From contig NZ_BCZE01000039.1 of the NCBI RefSeq assembly GCF_001598555.1, forward strand, positions 17,499-81,498: 64,000 nucleotides of DNA, given 5' to 3'. The notes beneath the pieces were generated by a model. That model saw nothing but the letters and a program-made list of their open reading frames with translations, made no database searches and had not been told where the DNA came from. The position numbers were made by a program, and so were the translations under genes. Position 1 is the stretch's first letter, and each line of letters opens with the position of its first letter. This DNA comes from Novosphingobium rosa NBRC 15208. GTDB lineage: Bacteria > Pseudomonadota > Alphaproteobacteria > Sphingomonadales > Sphingomonadaceae. Positions 31,523 through 39,575 of this stretch are shown here, one piece after another.

Positions 31523-32371
31523 CTAGTCTTGCCAGTTCAGCCAGTGGTGCCAGAACACCGCCTTGGCGCGCGGACGCTCAAGCATGGTGGCCAGGTCCGG
31601 CATTGCCATGATCGAGGGCGCGGGAGCGGAGTCGAGCTTTCCGTGGGAATTCCCTGCTCCATCTTGGTTAACAGAAGGTAAAACGGCAGGGTTTTGCGGC
31701 AGATTGTGGCCCAGCAGCGGCAGAATGTTGCCACCAAAGGCAATAATCCGCCGAGGCGCCGCCAGCGCGACATGATGGCGCAGCACGCCTCCGAGTCCCT
31801 GCGCATTGAGCGCGGTCCAGTCGGGATGCGGCATATGGCGCGGCAGGGCGGCGGCGAGGCGGATGCTCTCTTCGGCCAGCCCCATGGTGGCCAGCATGGC
31901 GCGCAGCAAAGCGCCTTGCGGACCGGACAGCAATTGCCCGGCGGCGGCATCGCCGTCCTCGGGCTGGGGGACCAGCACCATCAGCGGCGCTTGCGTGGGC
32001 CCCTTGGCGGCGATGCGCCCCTCGACATGGCCGCTGTCGAGCGAAGGTTCCTGCAGCCACCAGCTGTCGAAAGCGGCCAGATCCTGCGGGAGGCTACTGG
32101 TGTCGCCGCCGATGCGGGCCGCCTGCTCGGTGGTCTCCGCAACCGGTGTTTTGGCGGCGGCGATGGCCTCGGCGAAGGCGGCTGGGAGGGGTGTCGCGGC
32201 GCGCTGGGGCGCGGCGGCGGGGTCGCGCTTTTCGGCGAGCCAGGTGACGGGTTCGTCGGTGAAGAGGGTGTCCACCCCGGCCTCGCCCCACCAGTCGAAC
32301 GCGCCAGCGATCTGGGAGGCGATCTGGGCGCCCAGGGGCGCGGGGGTGGAAGGGGCGGTGTGCATCGTCAT
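31523..32371 (-). CDS. Uracil-DNA-glycosylase-like protein, probably inactive
   Basis: 282 residues. The C-terminal half follows the family 4 UDG fold: a motif-A-like stretch LVPQPEDGDAAAGQLLSGP, then ALLRAMLATMGL, and RIIAFGGNILPLLG, which matches the usual ALG-aligned strand. But the GEAPG-type catalytic loop is replaced by VPQPEDG, and the cysteines that hold the 4Fe-4S cluster are absent. The N-terminal half is Ala/Pro-rich low complexity. So it is a UDG relative that has lost the known active site, or a distinct activity. It is upstream of the transglycosylase gene by 72 bp. Confidence 0.6.
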   Translation of the reverse strand: MTMHTAPSTPAPLGAQIASQIAGAFDWWGEAGVDTLFTDEPVTWLAEKRDPAAAPQRAATPLPAAFAEAIAAAKTPVAETTEQAARIGGDTSSLPQDLAAFDSWWLQEPSLDSGHVEGRIAAKGPTQAPLMVLVPQPEDGDAAAGQLLSGPQGALLRAMLATMGLAEESIRLAAALPRHMPHPDWTALNAQGLGGVLRHHVALAAPRRIIAFGGNILPLLGHNLPQNPAVLPSVNQDGAGNSHGKLDSAPAPSIMAMPDLATMLERPRAKAVFWHHWLNWQD

Positions 32372-32469
32372 GATTCTGTCGCAGAGCCTTGACGGGGTGG
32401 GCGGGAAAACTCAACCCGGCAAAAGCCCCAAAGCGCCGGATGGCGTCGCGTTTGCGGGAGGCCGAGGGA

Positions 32470-32573
32470 ACAAAGCGCCGCAGGCGGCAACCCTGCCTGA
32501 CGCCGAACCGACGCGCAAGGATTGTGCGCCACCAAGGCTTCGCCGGTAGACGTCATGGGAGAACACCCTCGCG
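32470..32573 (+). repeat. Interspersed palindromic element, copy 8 (degenerate)
   Basis: AAGCGCCGCAGGCGGC, then GACGCCGAACCGACGCGCAAG, then CGCCGGTAGACGTC ATGGGAG joined directly to AACACCCTCGCG: pieces of the inner repeat and the right arm, with part of the right hairpin deleted. The left end is not recognisable. It lies upstream of ispE. Confidence 0.55.
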
Positions 32574-32626
32574 TCTTCCCTTCTTCCCCCTTGCCCCTTT
32601 TCCCCCTTCAAGCCATGGCACGCCCC

Positions 32627-33442
32627 ATGACCATTCTCACTGAAACAGCCTATGCCAAGATCAACCTCGCCCTGCATGTGCGCGCACGCCGCGAGGATGG
32701 CTATCACGAGCTGGAGACCTTTTTCGCCTTCGTCGACGCGGGCGACACGCTGACCGTCACCGAGGCCGAGACCGATTCGCTCAGCATCTCGGGCGAGTTC
32801 GCGCCGCTGCTGGCGCATGAGGAAGGCAATCTGGTGCTCGATGCGCTGGCGCTGCTGCCGCGCGCGAAGGGCTGGCATGTGGCGCTGGACAAGGCGCTGC
32901 CGGTGGCGGCGGGGCTGGGCGGCGGCTCGGCGGATGTGGGGGCGGTGTTCCGGCTGGCGCAGCGCACGTCCGGCCTTCCGGAAGGCTGGCAGCAGGCGGC
33001 GGCGAAGCTGGGCGCCGATGTGCCCGCCTGCGTGGAGAGCGTGGCGATGATCGGGCGCGGCACGGGCACCGATCTGGCCGCGGCTCCGGGCGATCTTCAG
33101 GGCTGCCCGGTGCTGCTGGTCAATCCGCGCGCGCCGCTGCCCACGGGGCCCGTGTTCAAGGCATGGGATCGCGTCGATCGCGGGGCGATGCCACAGGGCA
33201 GCGCGCGGGATGTGGCGCTGCAGGGCCGCAACGATCTGGAGGCGCCCGCCATCTCGATCTGCCCGCCGGTGGCCGATGTGCTGGCGGCGCTGGGGCGGAC
33301 GGGGGCTTTCCTGTCGCGCATGTCGGGATCGGGCGCGACGTGTTTTGCGCTGTTCGATGATATCGCCGCGCGCGATGCCGCGCGTGATGCCATCGCGGCG
33401 GAACAGCCCGGCTGGTGGCAGCTGGCGGGGCGCCTGCGTTGA
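32627..33442 (+). CDS. ispE: 4-diphosphocytidyl-2-C-methyl-D-erythritol kinase
   Basis: GHMP kinase of the methylerythritol phosphate route to isoprenoids. The 271 residues start TILTETAYAKINLALHV, with the ATP loop LPVAAGLGGGSADVGAVF (about residues 88-105) and the C-terminal MSGSGATCFALF. Two ATGs are possible: 32615 and 32627; the second gives the usual family start. Neither has a clear Shine-Dalgarno sequence. The next gene starts 3 bp after the stop. Confidence 0.92.
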   Translation: MTILTETAYAKINLALHVRARREDGYHELETFFAFVDAGDTLTVTEAETDSLSISGEFAPLLAHEEGNLVLDALALLPRAKGWHVALDKALPVAAGLGGGSADVGAVFRLAQRTSGLPEGWQQAAAKLGADVPACVESVAMIGRGTGTDLAAAPGDLQGCPVLLVNPRAPLPTGPVFKAWDRVDRGAMPQGSARDVALQGRNDLEAPAISICPPVADVLAALGRTGAFLSRMSGSGATCFALFDDIAARDAARDAIAAEQPGWWQLAGRLR

Positions 33443-33444
33443 GT

Positions 33445-34176
33445 ATGGATCAGCCGTGGCGCCTGCTGGGCACGCCGCGCGCGGGCGGGGTGCTGGTGAT
33501 CTCTGACCATGCCAGCAACCGCGTGCCCGATGGCGTGGATCTGGGCATCGATCCAGCCTGCATGAACCAGCATGTGGCCATCGACATCGGCGTGGCGGGC
33601 GTGGCCGCGCGGATGGTGGAGAGCGGCGGGGCGGATGCGGCGTGGTTGGCGCATGTCAGCCGTCTGGTCTGCGATGTGAATCGGGAGGAGGAGGCTCCGG
33701 GCGCGGTGCCTGAAACCAGCGACGGCATTCTGATCCCCGGCAATGTGCTGGATGCGCGGGGGCGGGGCAATCGGCTGGCGCTTTATCACCGGCCCTATCA
33801 CACGGCGCTGGCTGAGACGCTGGCGGCGCACGAGCCCGGCCTGATCCTCTCGCTGCACAGCTTTACGCCTTCGCTTTCGACCCGCCCTGAAGAGGCGCGG
33901 CCATGGCATATCGGCGTGCTGTACAATCAGGATGATCGCGCGCCGCGCCTGGCCCTGCCGTGGCTGGAACAGGTGGATGGCCTGTGCGTGGGCGATCAGA
34001 AGCCCTATTCCGGGCGTCAGCTCAATTACACGATGAACCGCCATGCCGAAGCGCGCGGGCGGTTCTATCTGGGGGTGGAGGTGCGTCAGGATCTGATCGG
34101 CGATGCCGCCGGGCAGGCCGGATGGGCCGAGCGGCTCTCGGCCCTTTGCGCCCATCTGCTTGAGCAGGCCCGCTAG
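33445..34176 (+). CDS. N-formylglutamate amidohydrolase-like protein (short form)
   Basis: 243 residues of the FGase family (Zn hydrolases related to HutG). VLVISDHASNRVPDGV carries the first metal-type histidine, SRLVCDVNREEEAPGAV the Asp/Asn region, and LILSLHSFTPSLS another His. Known members hydrolyse N-formylglutamate at the end of histidine breakdown, but no hut genes are near and the family is broad. It probably forms an operon with ispE. A second, longer homologue is at 58276-59274. Confidence 0.75.
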   Translation: MDQPWRLLGTPRAGGVLVISDHASNRVPDGVDLGIDPACMNQHVAIDIGVAGVAARMVESGGADAAWLAHVSRLVCDVNREEEAPGAVPETSDGILIPGNVLDARGRGNRLALYHRPYHTALAETLAAHEPGLILSLHSFTPSLSTRPEEARPWHIGVLYNQDDRAPRLALPWLEQVDGLCVGDQKPYSGRQLNYTMNRHAEARGRFYLGVEVRQDLIGDAAGQAGWAERLSALCAHLLEQAR

Positions 34177-34240
34177 AGCATCGTGCGAAAAAGTGGGAAC
34201 CGGTTTTTCGCGAAAACGATGCGACAAAAAACTTAGAGCA
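34175..34240. repeat. Dispersed alphaproteobacterial palindrome (RIME-like)
   Basis: AGAGCATCGTGCGAAAAAG, then TGGGAACCGGTTTTTCGCG, then AAAACGATGC form a large imperfect dyad (GCATCGT with ACGATGC, GCGAAAAA with TTTTTCGC). This GGGAACCGGTTTTTCG type is common between genes in Rhizobiales and relatives. It begins at the stop codon of the preceding gene and ends beside the Flp pilin gene stop, so it separates convergent genes. One copy in this window; unrelated to the GCGAGGG element. Confidence 0.75.
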
Positions 34241-34244
34241 GGCC

Positions 34245-34460
34245 TCAGGCGGAGGGCGCGCTCATCCCGCTGGAGGCTGCGTTGAAGGTGGTGCTGAGCT
34301 GATTGCCGATGCTTCTGGCGCCCGCAACGATGGACAGCGCGATAAACGCCACGATCAGCCCATATTCGACCGCCGTGGCTCCGCGCCTGTCACGCCAGAG
34401 GCGCTTCAGACAGCCTGCCATCTGGAACATCCGGGGGAGTGAGCGCGTCATAGGTTTCAT
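34245..34460 (-). CDS. Flp-type (type IVb) pilin, orphan
   Basis: 71 residues from the ATG at 34460 (other starts 34451 and 34430). RRGATAVEYGLIVAFIALSIV is the signature of Flp pilins: cleavage by a TadV/CpaA peptidase after the glycine and a glutamate at position 5 of the mature pilin, followed by the hydrophobic helix. Flp pilins build tight-adherence pili used in surface attachment. No tad/cpa genes are near, so assembly must depend on a distant locus or the gene is unused. Starts lack a clear Shine-Dalgarno sequence. Confidence 0.75.
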   Translation of the reverse strand: MKPMTRSLPRMFQMAGCLKRLWRDRRGATAVEYGLIVAFIALSIVAGARSIGNQLSTTFNAASSGMSAPSA

Positions 34461-34627
34461 ATCCGGCAGAGTGAGGCGAGCTTGCGAATCATACCTAGCC
34501 GCCAAGTCCTGAAATCCGCTTAACCACCCTTTACGCAGGGCGGACGGGCTTGACGGGGCCTTGGCGAAGGCAGAGATTCTTGTCCTCTCGCGGCTCGCCT
34601 TAGGCCGCCTTGCGATGGAGGTTCTTT

Positions 34628-36073
34628 GTGTCGAACTCCATGCCCGCGCCCGGATGGGGGCCCCAGGCTTTGCATTTCGGCGCCGATATTCTCACGGCCG
34701 AACAGATGCGGCAGGCCGAGCAGATGCTGATCGATGCCGGCATCAGTGTCGAGTTGCTGATGGCGCGGGCCGGGCGCGGCGCGGCGGAGCTGATCTGGCG
34801 CATGGCCGGGCCCCTGAAGATCATCAGCGTGCTGGTGGGGCCGGGTCATAATGGCGGCGATGGCTGGGTGATCGCCCGCCATCTGCATGAGCGCGGCGCG
34901 CGCGTGCAGGTGGTGATGGCCCATGCCCCCGCCAGCGAGGCCTCGCGGCTGGCGCGCGCGGCCTTCGAGGGCCATGTGGTGGATTGCCCCGATCATGGCG
35001 ATCTGCATGGCGATATTCTGGTCGATTGCCTGTACGGCACAGGCCTGTCGCGCCCGCTGAGCGATCTCGATCTCGATTTGCTGACCGGGCTGGCGGCGGG
35101 GCATCGCCGTCGTGTGGCGCTCGATCTGCCCTCGGGCGTGGAGGCGGACCGCGGGGACGATTTCGGGCAGGACTTGCCGCAATACGATCTGACCATCGCG
35201 CTGGGCGCATGGAAGCGCGCGCATGGGCTGATGCCCGCGGCGGGGCGGATGGGCGTGCTCAAGCTGGTGGAGATCGGTTGCGATCCGGTGGCGGGGGCAG
35301 GGCATATGCTGGAAGGCATCTCGATAGCGCCGCCCGCGCCCGGGGCTCACAAATACACGCGCGGTTTGCTGGGGGTGGTGGCAGGCGCCATGCCCGGCGC
35401 CGCGCTGATGGCGGCGCGCGCGGCAGGCGGCGCCGGGGCGGGCTATGTGCGCCTGTTGACGCAGGATGCTCTGCCCGCGCCCGCCGATCTGGTGGTGCAG
35501 GGGCTGGACGGGCTGGCCGACAAACGCCTGTGCGCTCTGCTGGTCGGCCCCGGGCTGGGGCGTGACAAAACGGCGGAGGCCGTGCTGAAATCCGTGCTGG
35601 CCACCGGCAAACCTCTGGTGCTTGACGGCGATGCGCTGATGCTGCTGACGCCCGCGCAAACCAGGGGCCAACAGGCGATCGTCACCCCGCATGAAGGCGA
35701 ATTCGCCGCGCTGGAAAGCGCCTTTGCGCTTCATGCCAACGGCAGCAAGGTCAAGCGGGCGAAGGCTCTGGCCGAAGCGAGCGGCATGGTGGTGGTGGCC
35801 AAAGGCCCCGATACAGTGGTGGCGACGCCCGCAGGCCGATGGACCATGCTGCCGCGCGCCTCAAGCTGGCTCAGCGTGGCCGGATCGGGCGATGTGCTGG
35901 CCGGGCTGATCGCCAGTCGCCTCGCGACTGGAGCGTCCACAGGTGTGTCCGCTTTTGAGGCAGCCTGCCAGGGCGCGTGGCTGCATGGTCGCGCGGCGGG
36001 CTTGCTTGGCGGGCCTTTCACGGCCATGGCGCTCGCCGAAGCGGTGCCGGCGGCGGTGCATGCCTGCCTGTAA
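34628..36073 (+). CDS. nnr: Bifunctional NAD(P)H-hydrate epimerase/dehydratase
   Basis: Repairs damaged NAD(P)H hydrates. The 481 residues comprise NnrE (about 1-215; MRQAEQMLIDAGISVELLM, VGPGHNGGDGWVIARHL, DCLYGTGLSRPL) and NnrD (about 225-481; KYTRGLLGVVAGAMPGAA, LLVGPGLGRDKTAE, VTPHEGEF and the ATP-site motif SVAGSGDVLAGLI). The epimerase corrects the R form; the dehydratase uses ATP or ADP. The GTG at 34628 lies six bases after GGAGG, which fixes the start. The gap from the pilin gene (34461-34627) is an ordinary promoter region. The next gene starts 9 bp after the stop. Confidence 0.92.
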   Translation: MSNSMPAPGWGPQALHFGADILTAEQMRQAEQMLIDAGISVELLMARAGRGAAELIWRMAGPLKIISVLVGPGHNGGDGWVIARHLHERGARVQVVMAHAPASEASRLARAAFEGHVVDCPDHGDLHGDILVDCLYGTGLSRPLSDLDLDLLTGLAAGHRRRVALDLPSGVEADRGDDFGQDLPQYDLTIALGAWKRAHGLMPAAGRMGVLKLVEIGCDPVAGAGHMLEGISIAPPAPGAHKYTRGLLGVVAGAMPGAALMAARAAGGAGAGYVRLLTQDALPAPADLVVQGLDGLADKRLCALLVGPGLGRDKTAEAVLKSVLATGKPLVLDGDALMLLTPAQTRGQQAIVTPHEGEFAALESAFALHANGSKVKRAKALAEASGMVVVAKGPDTVVATPAGRWTMLPRASSWLSVAGSGDVLAGLIASRLATGASTGVSAFEAACQGAWLHGRAAGLLGGPFTAMALAEAVPAAVHACL

Positions 36074-36082
36074 GGAATTTCT

Positions 36083-37291
36083 GTGTCCGACGACTTCCAT
36101 GAAGAACTGATCGAGCGGCTGGCCGCGCGCGGCGACGGCGTCACCGCCGGCGGTCGCCATGTGGCGATGGCCGCGCCGGGCGATCATGTGCTCGACGACG
36201 GCAGCCTGCGCCACGGCCCCCATCATGCCGAGCCCGCCTGCCAGCATTACGGCATCTGCGGTGGCTGCCAGTTGCAGCATGTCGACGATGTGGCACTGGG
36301 CCATTTCGTGGTGGAGCGCGTGGTCAACGCCGCGAAGGGTCAGAAGCTGGAGCCCGAGCGCGTGACGCCCGTGCACCTCTCGCCCGCCGCCGCGCGCCGC
36401 CGCGCCACTCTGCATGGCCAGCGGGTGGGCGGGATCGCTCTGGGCTTCCGCGAGGCCCATGCCCACACCATCGTCGACCAGAAGCAGTGCCCCGTGCTGG
36501 TGCCCGAGCTGGAAGCGATGGTCGGCCCGCTGCGCCGCATGCTCCAGCGCCGCGAGGGCAAGCTGGCGGTCGATATCGAGATGACGCTGGTCGAACAGGG
36601 CGTCGATGTCGGCATCAAGGGCTTCACCGTGGAAGGCCTGGCGGAAACCGAGGCCGCGCTGGATTTCGCGCGCGAGCATGGGCTGGCCCGCCTGTCGCTG
36701 GATCAGGGCTATGGCCCCGAAGCCCTGTGGGAGCCCGAGCCGGTGACGGTGTCGCTCTCCGGCGTGTCCGTGCCGCTGCCGCCCGGCGCGTTTTTGCAAG
36801 CCACGCTGGATGGCGAACAGGCGCTGGTGGGTGCGGTGACGAAATGGCTGCACGGCGCGGGCGTGGTGGCTGATCTGTTCTCCGGCCTTGGCACCTTTGC
36901 CTTCGCGCTGGCGAAGCAGGGCAGCAAGGTGCTGGCCGTCGAGGCCGAGCGCGCCGCGCATCTGGCCTGCAAGGCGGGCGCGTCCGGGGCTCATCTGCCG
37001 GTGCACACCATGCACCGCGACCTTTTCCGCAACCCGCTGCTGGCTGAGGAGCTGAACCGCTTCCCCGCCGTGGTGCTCGATCCGCCGCGCGCCGGGGCCA
37101 AGGAGCAGGTGGGGCGCATCGCCGGTTCCACCGTGCAGCGCGTGGCCTATATCAGCTGCAATCCCTCCAGCTGGGCGCGCGACGCGGCGACGCTGATCGA
37201 GGGGGGGTACCGTTTGGTGGAGCTGCGCCCGGTGGGGCAGTTCCGTTGGTCCTCGCATGTGGAATTGGCGAGTTTGTTCATCAAGGGATGA
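36083..37291 (+). CDS. rlmD: 23S rRNA (uracil-5)-methyltransferase, RlmD/RumA type
   Basis: 402 residues. CQHYGICGGCQLQH (about residues 53-66) and a later QCP provide the 4Fe-4S cluster ligands of the RumA group. The SAM-binding motif is VADLFSGLGTFAFALA, the DPPRAGAKEQ motif holds the substrate site, and VAYISCNPSSWARD has the nucleophilic cysteine. The N-terminal TRAM domain seems short. By family it methylates U1939 (or U747) of 23S rRNA; the exact site is not determined. GTG at 36083 follows AAGGA. Repeat copy 9 begins 8 bp after the stop. Confidence 0.85.
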   Translation: MSDDFHEELIERLAARGDGVTAGGRHVAMAAPGDHVLDDGSLRHGPHHAEPACQHYGICGGCQLQHVDDVALGHFVVERVVNAAKGQKLEPERVTPVHLSPAAARRRATLHGQRVGGIALGFREAHAHTIVDQKQCPVLVPELEAMVGPLRRMLQRREGKLAVDIEMTLVEQGVDVGIKGFTVEGLAETEAALDFAREHGLARLSLDQGYGPEALWEPEPVTVSLSGVSVPLPPGAFLQATLDGEQALVGAVTKWLHGAGVVADLFSGLGTFAFALAKQGSKVLAVEAERAAHLACKAGASGAHLPVHTMHRDLFRNPLLAEELNRFPAVVLDPPRAGAKEQVGRIAGSTVQRVAYISCNPSSWARDAATLIEGGYRLVELRPVGQFRWSSHVELASLFIKG

Positions 37292-37298
37292 AGGGAAG

Positions 37299-37537
37299 AT
37301 GCGAGGGGGTAACCCCCTCGCGCTCCCAGAACGTCTTCCGGCGATAGGGTGGTGGTTCCGAAGTGGAGTGTCTAGCCTCTCCACCTGCGCAACGAAAAGC
37401 GCCGCAGGCAGTGAATGTCCTGCCTGAAATGCTGTGTTGGGAATGTTAACGCCTGCGGCGCGGCGACATTGCTCCATGGCCGAACCCGATGCGCAACGCA
37501 GACACTAAAGGGAGCGCGAGGGTTATGACCCTCGCAT
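37299..37537 (-). repeat. Interspersed palindromic element, copy 9
   Basis: About 239 bp in minus orientation between the convergent RlmD-type gene and btaB, 8 bp and 19 bp from their stop codons. Left loop GGTAACC, right loop TTATGA. Inner arms GCGCCGCAGGC and GCCTGCGGCGC are intact. It is a complete typical copy. Confidence 0.88.
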
Positions 37538-37556
37538 TATCCTTCTTAAACCTTCT

Positions 37557-38201
37557 TCAAACCCCGCGCCGCACCACCACGATCTGATAGTAGCCCCAAG
37601 GCCCTCGCACCGGCTCCACGCTCATGCCGCGCGCCGCTGCCACAGCCCCTGCGCGCGAAACCAGATCCAATCGGGGCGAGACATGGAAGCGCGTCAGCCA
37701 GCCGTTCAGCGCCTGACGGGCCAGACCGGGCAGGCCTTGCGCGTCGCCAAAGTCCACGATGTGCAGCGTGCCGCCCGGAGCCAGCGTGTCGCAGGCCATG
37801 GCCAGCGCGCCTTGCCAGTCAGGGATCATCGAGAGCGCGAAAGAGATCATCACGCGGTCGAAATGATGGCGGCCGAACAAAGTCTGCGGGTTGAAGGCGC
37901 AGGCATCGGCCTGCTTCAGCGTGGCACCCGGGCCCAAAGCCTTGCGGGCGGAGACCAGCATCTGCTCGGAGATGTCCAGCCCGAACAGCTCCGCGCCCTT
38001 CCAGCGTTTGGCGGCCAGCGAGAGGTTGCGCCCGGTGCCGCAGCCCACTTCCAGCAGGCTCTGGCCGGGGGCGACGTTCAGCTCATCGATCAGCCGGTCG
38101 CGCCCGAAGAGGAAATATTTCCGCGTGGCGTCATAGATATGGCGTTGGCCGCGATAGACGCGGTCCATCAGCGCGGCGTGATCCTGCGGCAGGCTGGCCA
38201 T
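37557..38201 (-). CDS. btaB: Betaine lipid synthesis N-methyltransferase (BtaB-like)
   Basis: 214-residue class I SAM methyltransferase. LIDELNVAPGQSLLEVGCG TGRNLSLA, split here by a space, is the SAM motif (about residues 37-57); DACAFNPQTLFGRHHFDRVMISFALSMIPDW and GGTLHIVDFGD follow. In DGTS synthesis BtaB adds three methyl groups to diacylglyceryl homoserine. The assignment depends on the neighbouring btaA: the ATG overlaps its stop by one base (TGATG), so the two are translationally coupled. Confidence 0.85.
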   Translation of the reverse strand: MASLPQDHAALMDRVYRGQRHIYDATRKYFLFGRDRLIDELNVAPGQSLLEVGCGTGRNLSLAAKRWKGAELFGLDISEQMLVSARKALGPGATLKQADACAFNPQTLFGRHHFDRVMISFALSMIPDWQGALAMACDTLAPGGTLHIVDFGDAQGLPGLARQALNGWLTRFHVSPRLDLVSRAGAVAAARGMSVEPVRGPWGYYQIVVVRRGV

Positions 38202-39427
38202 CAGCCCTTGAACCGGTAGAGGTGCAGGCCGCCATAGATCGAGGAGCGGTCCCGCGCGATCAGCGCGCGGGCTTCTTCCTCGGAATAGGTCCAGCGCGAG
38301 AGGATCTCTTCGGGCACGCGGCCCGGCAGGATCGTGGGCTCTCCGGCGGTGCGGAACAGCACGCGGGCGCCGCTGCGGGCGGTGCGGGTGATCTGGCTCC
38401 ACAGGGCGGTGAGCTGGGCGTCGCTCATCCAGTCCTGCGCGTCGAGCAGCACATAGCGGTCGAGCGTGGCGTCGGGCTGGATCGCCAGATGGTCGGTGAA
38501 GTTGGTGTGCGAGAGGGTGAGGCGGTCGATGCGGCCGCGCAGCGTCTCGTAATTGTCGGCCTGCAGCCATGGCGGCACGGGGGCATTGGGCGCGCGGCCA
38601 TAGCCACGGTTGAAGGCCTGCCAGGCGAAGTAATTGTCCTGCACGGAGAAGCCGCAGGCCAGGCGTTCGAGGCGGGCGCGCAGCACGGTGGCCATGCGCT
38701 GGTCACCGGCCAGCGCTTCATACTGCGCGGGCGGGATGCCTAGGCCGAAGAGCGAGGCGGGCTGTTTCGTCAGCCAGCGGATAAAGCGCTTGTCGAAGAC
38801 GGGGGCGACGCGCTCGTCAAAGAGGCGGCGCTGGTCCTCGATCGAGGTGGCTTCGAGGATGACTTTCAGATCGACGCGGTAGAGCCGCGCGATCAGATGC
38901 GCCATGCTGATGAAATTGCCGAGCAGCCCGCGCTTGTAGATGCCGCGCGCAAAGCCGTTGATGCGGCGGCGGCCAGCGAGATCGCGGCCTTCCCAATAGC
39001 GGCGGCTGGTCTCGTCGAGGTTGGGGGCGAGTCTGTCGCGGTAATCGGCCAGATTGTGGCGATTGTCGGCCTCCACGAAGAAGCGGCGCAGCGCGTCATG
39101 ATCGGGCAGGTGGCGCAGCGCGGCAATCTTGAGGCGGCCCAGCGCGATATGCGCGGTGTTGAGGTCCACCGCCGTCACCTGCGCCGGATTGGCGGTGAGG
39201 TAGGAGAGGGCGTTGCAGCTGCCGCTGGCGATGGTGACGATCCGGCTGTCGGGCTGGATGTCGAGCGCTTCCATATCGACCACCGGGTCTTCCCAGATCT
39301 GGGCATAGACCAGACCGCGGAAGGCCAGGGCGAAGGCCTTGTCGAGCAGGCGCTCGGTGACCGAAGCGTGGTGGCGCACCACGGCGCCTTCGATGATGTG
39401 GGGGCGCGGGGCGGTGGAATGAGGCAT
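38201..39427 (-). CDS. btaA: S-adenosylmethionine:diacylglycerol 3-amino-3-carboxypropyltransferase
   Basis: 408 residues of the DUF3419/BtaA family. It moves the aminocarboxypropyl group of SAM onto diacylglycerol, giving the head group of the phosphorus-free betaine lipid DGTS. Typical features are LVYAQIWEDPVVDMEAL, the SAM-binding-like IVTIASGSCNALSYLTANP, VDLNTAHIALGRLKI, and the C-terminal FRTAGEPTILPGRVPEEILSRW stretch. Betaine lipids replace phospholipids during phosphate starvation; a three-repeat Pho box lies 58 bp upstream, which fits. Confidence 0.9.
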   Translation of the reverse strand: MPHSTAPRPHIIEGAVVRHHASVTERLLDKAFALAFRGLVYAQIWEDPVVDMEALDIQPDSRIVTIASGSCNALSYLTANPAQVTAVDLNTAHIALGRLKIAALRHLPDHDALRRFFVEADNRHNLADYRDRLAPNLDETSRRYWEGRDLAGRRRINGFARGIYKRGLLGNFISMAHLIARLYRVDLKVILEATSIEDQRRLFDERVAPVFDKRFIRWLTKQPASLFGLGIPPAQYEALAGDQRMATVLRARLERLACGFSVQDNYFAWQAFNRGYGRAPNAPVPPWLQADNYETLRGRIDRLTLSHTNFTDHLAIQPDATLDRYVLLDAQDWMSDAQLTALWSQITRTARSGARVLFRTAGEPTILPGRVPEEILSRWTYSEEEARALIARDRSSIYGGLHLYRFKG

Positions 39428-39484
39428 GGCGCTCGCTTGTCCGATTTCAGTCCATCGGCGCTAGGCCATGCCTGTTTCCTCTGC

Positions 39485-39513
39485 GTGACGGGTTGGTGAC
39501 GGTTTGGTGTCAG
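39485..39513 (-). promoter_or_regulatory. Pho box upstream of btaA (three 7-mers at 11-bp period)
   Basis: On the minus strand: CTGACAC, 4 bases, CCGTCAC, 4 bases, CCGTCAC. The E. coli PhoB consensus is two CTGTCAT-like 7-mers 4 bases apart, so this is a good three-unit match. A CTGTCAT occurs 15 bp further upstream. PhoB activation of btaAB is inferred. Confidence 0.75.
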
Positions 39514-39539
39514 TGGCAGGTTTGTCGATGACAGGTTCG

Positions 39540-39565
39540 CGACATGGGGTGATTGCCCCATGTCG
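39540..39565 (-). terminator. Hairpin at the 3' end of the threonine dehydratase gene
   Basis: CGACATGGGG (39540-39549) and CCCCATGTCG (39556-39565) pair over 10 bp, 10 bp past the dehydratase stop. There is no T tract, so termination is uncertain; it also lies just upstream of the btaA Pho box. Confidence 0.5.
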
Positions 39566-39575
39566 GCATGTGTGA

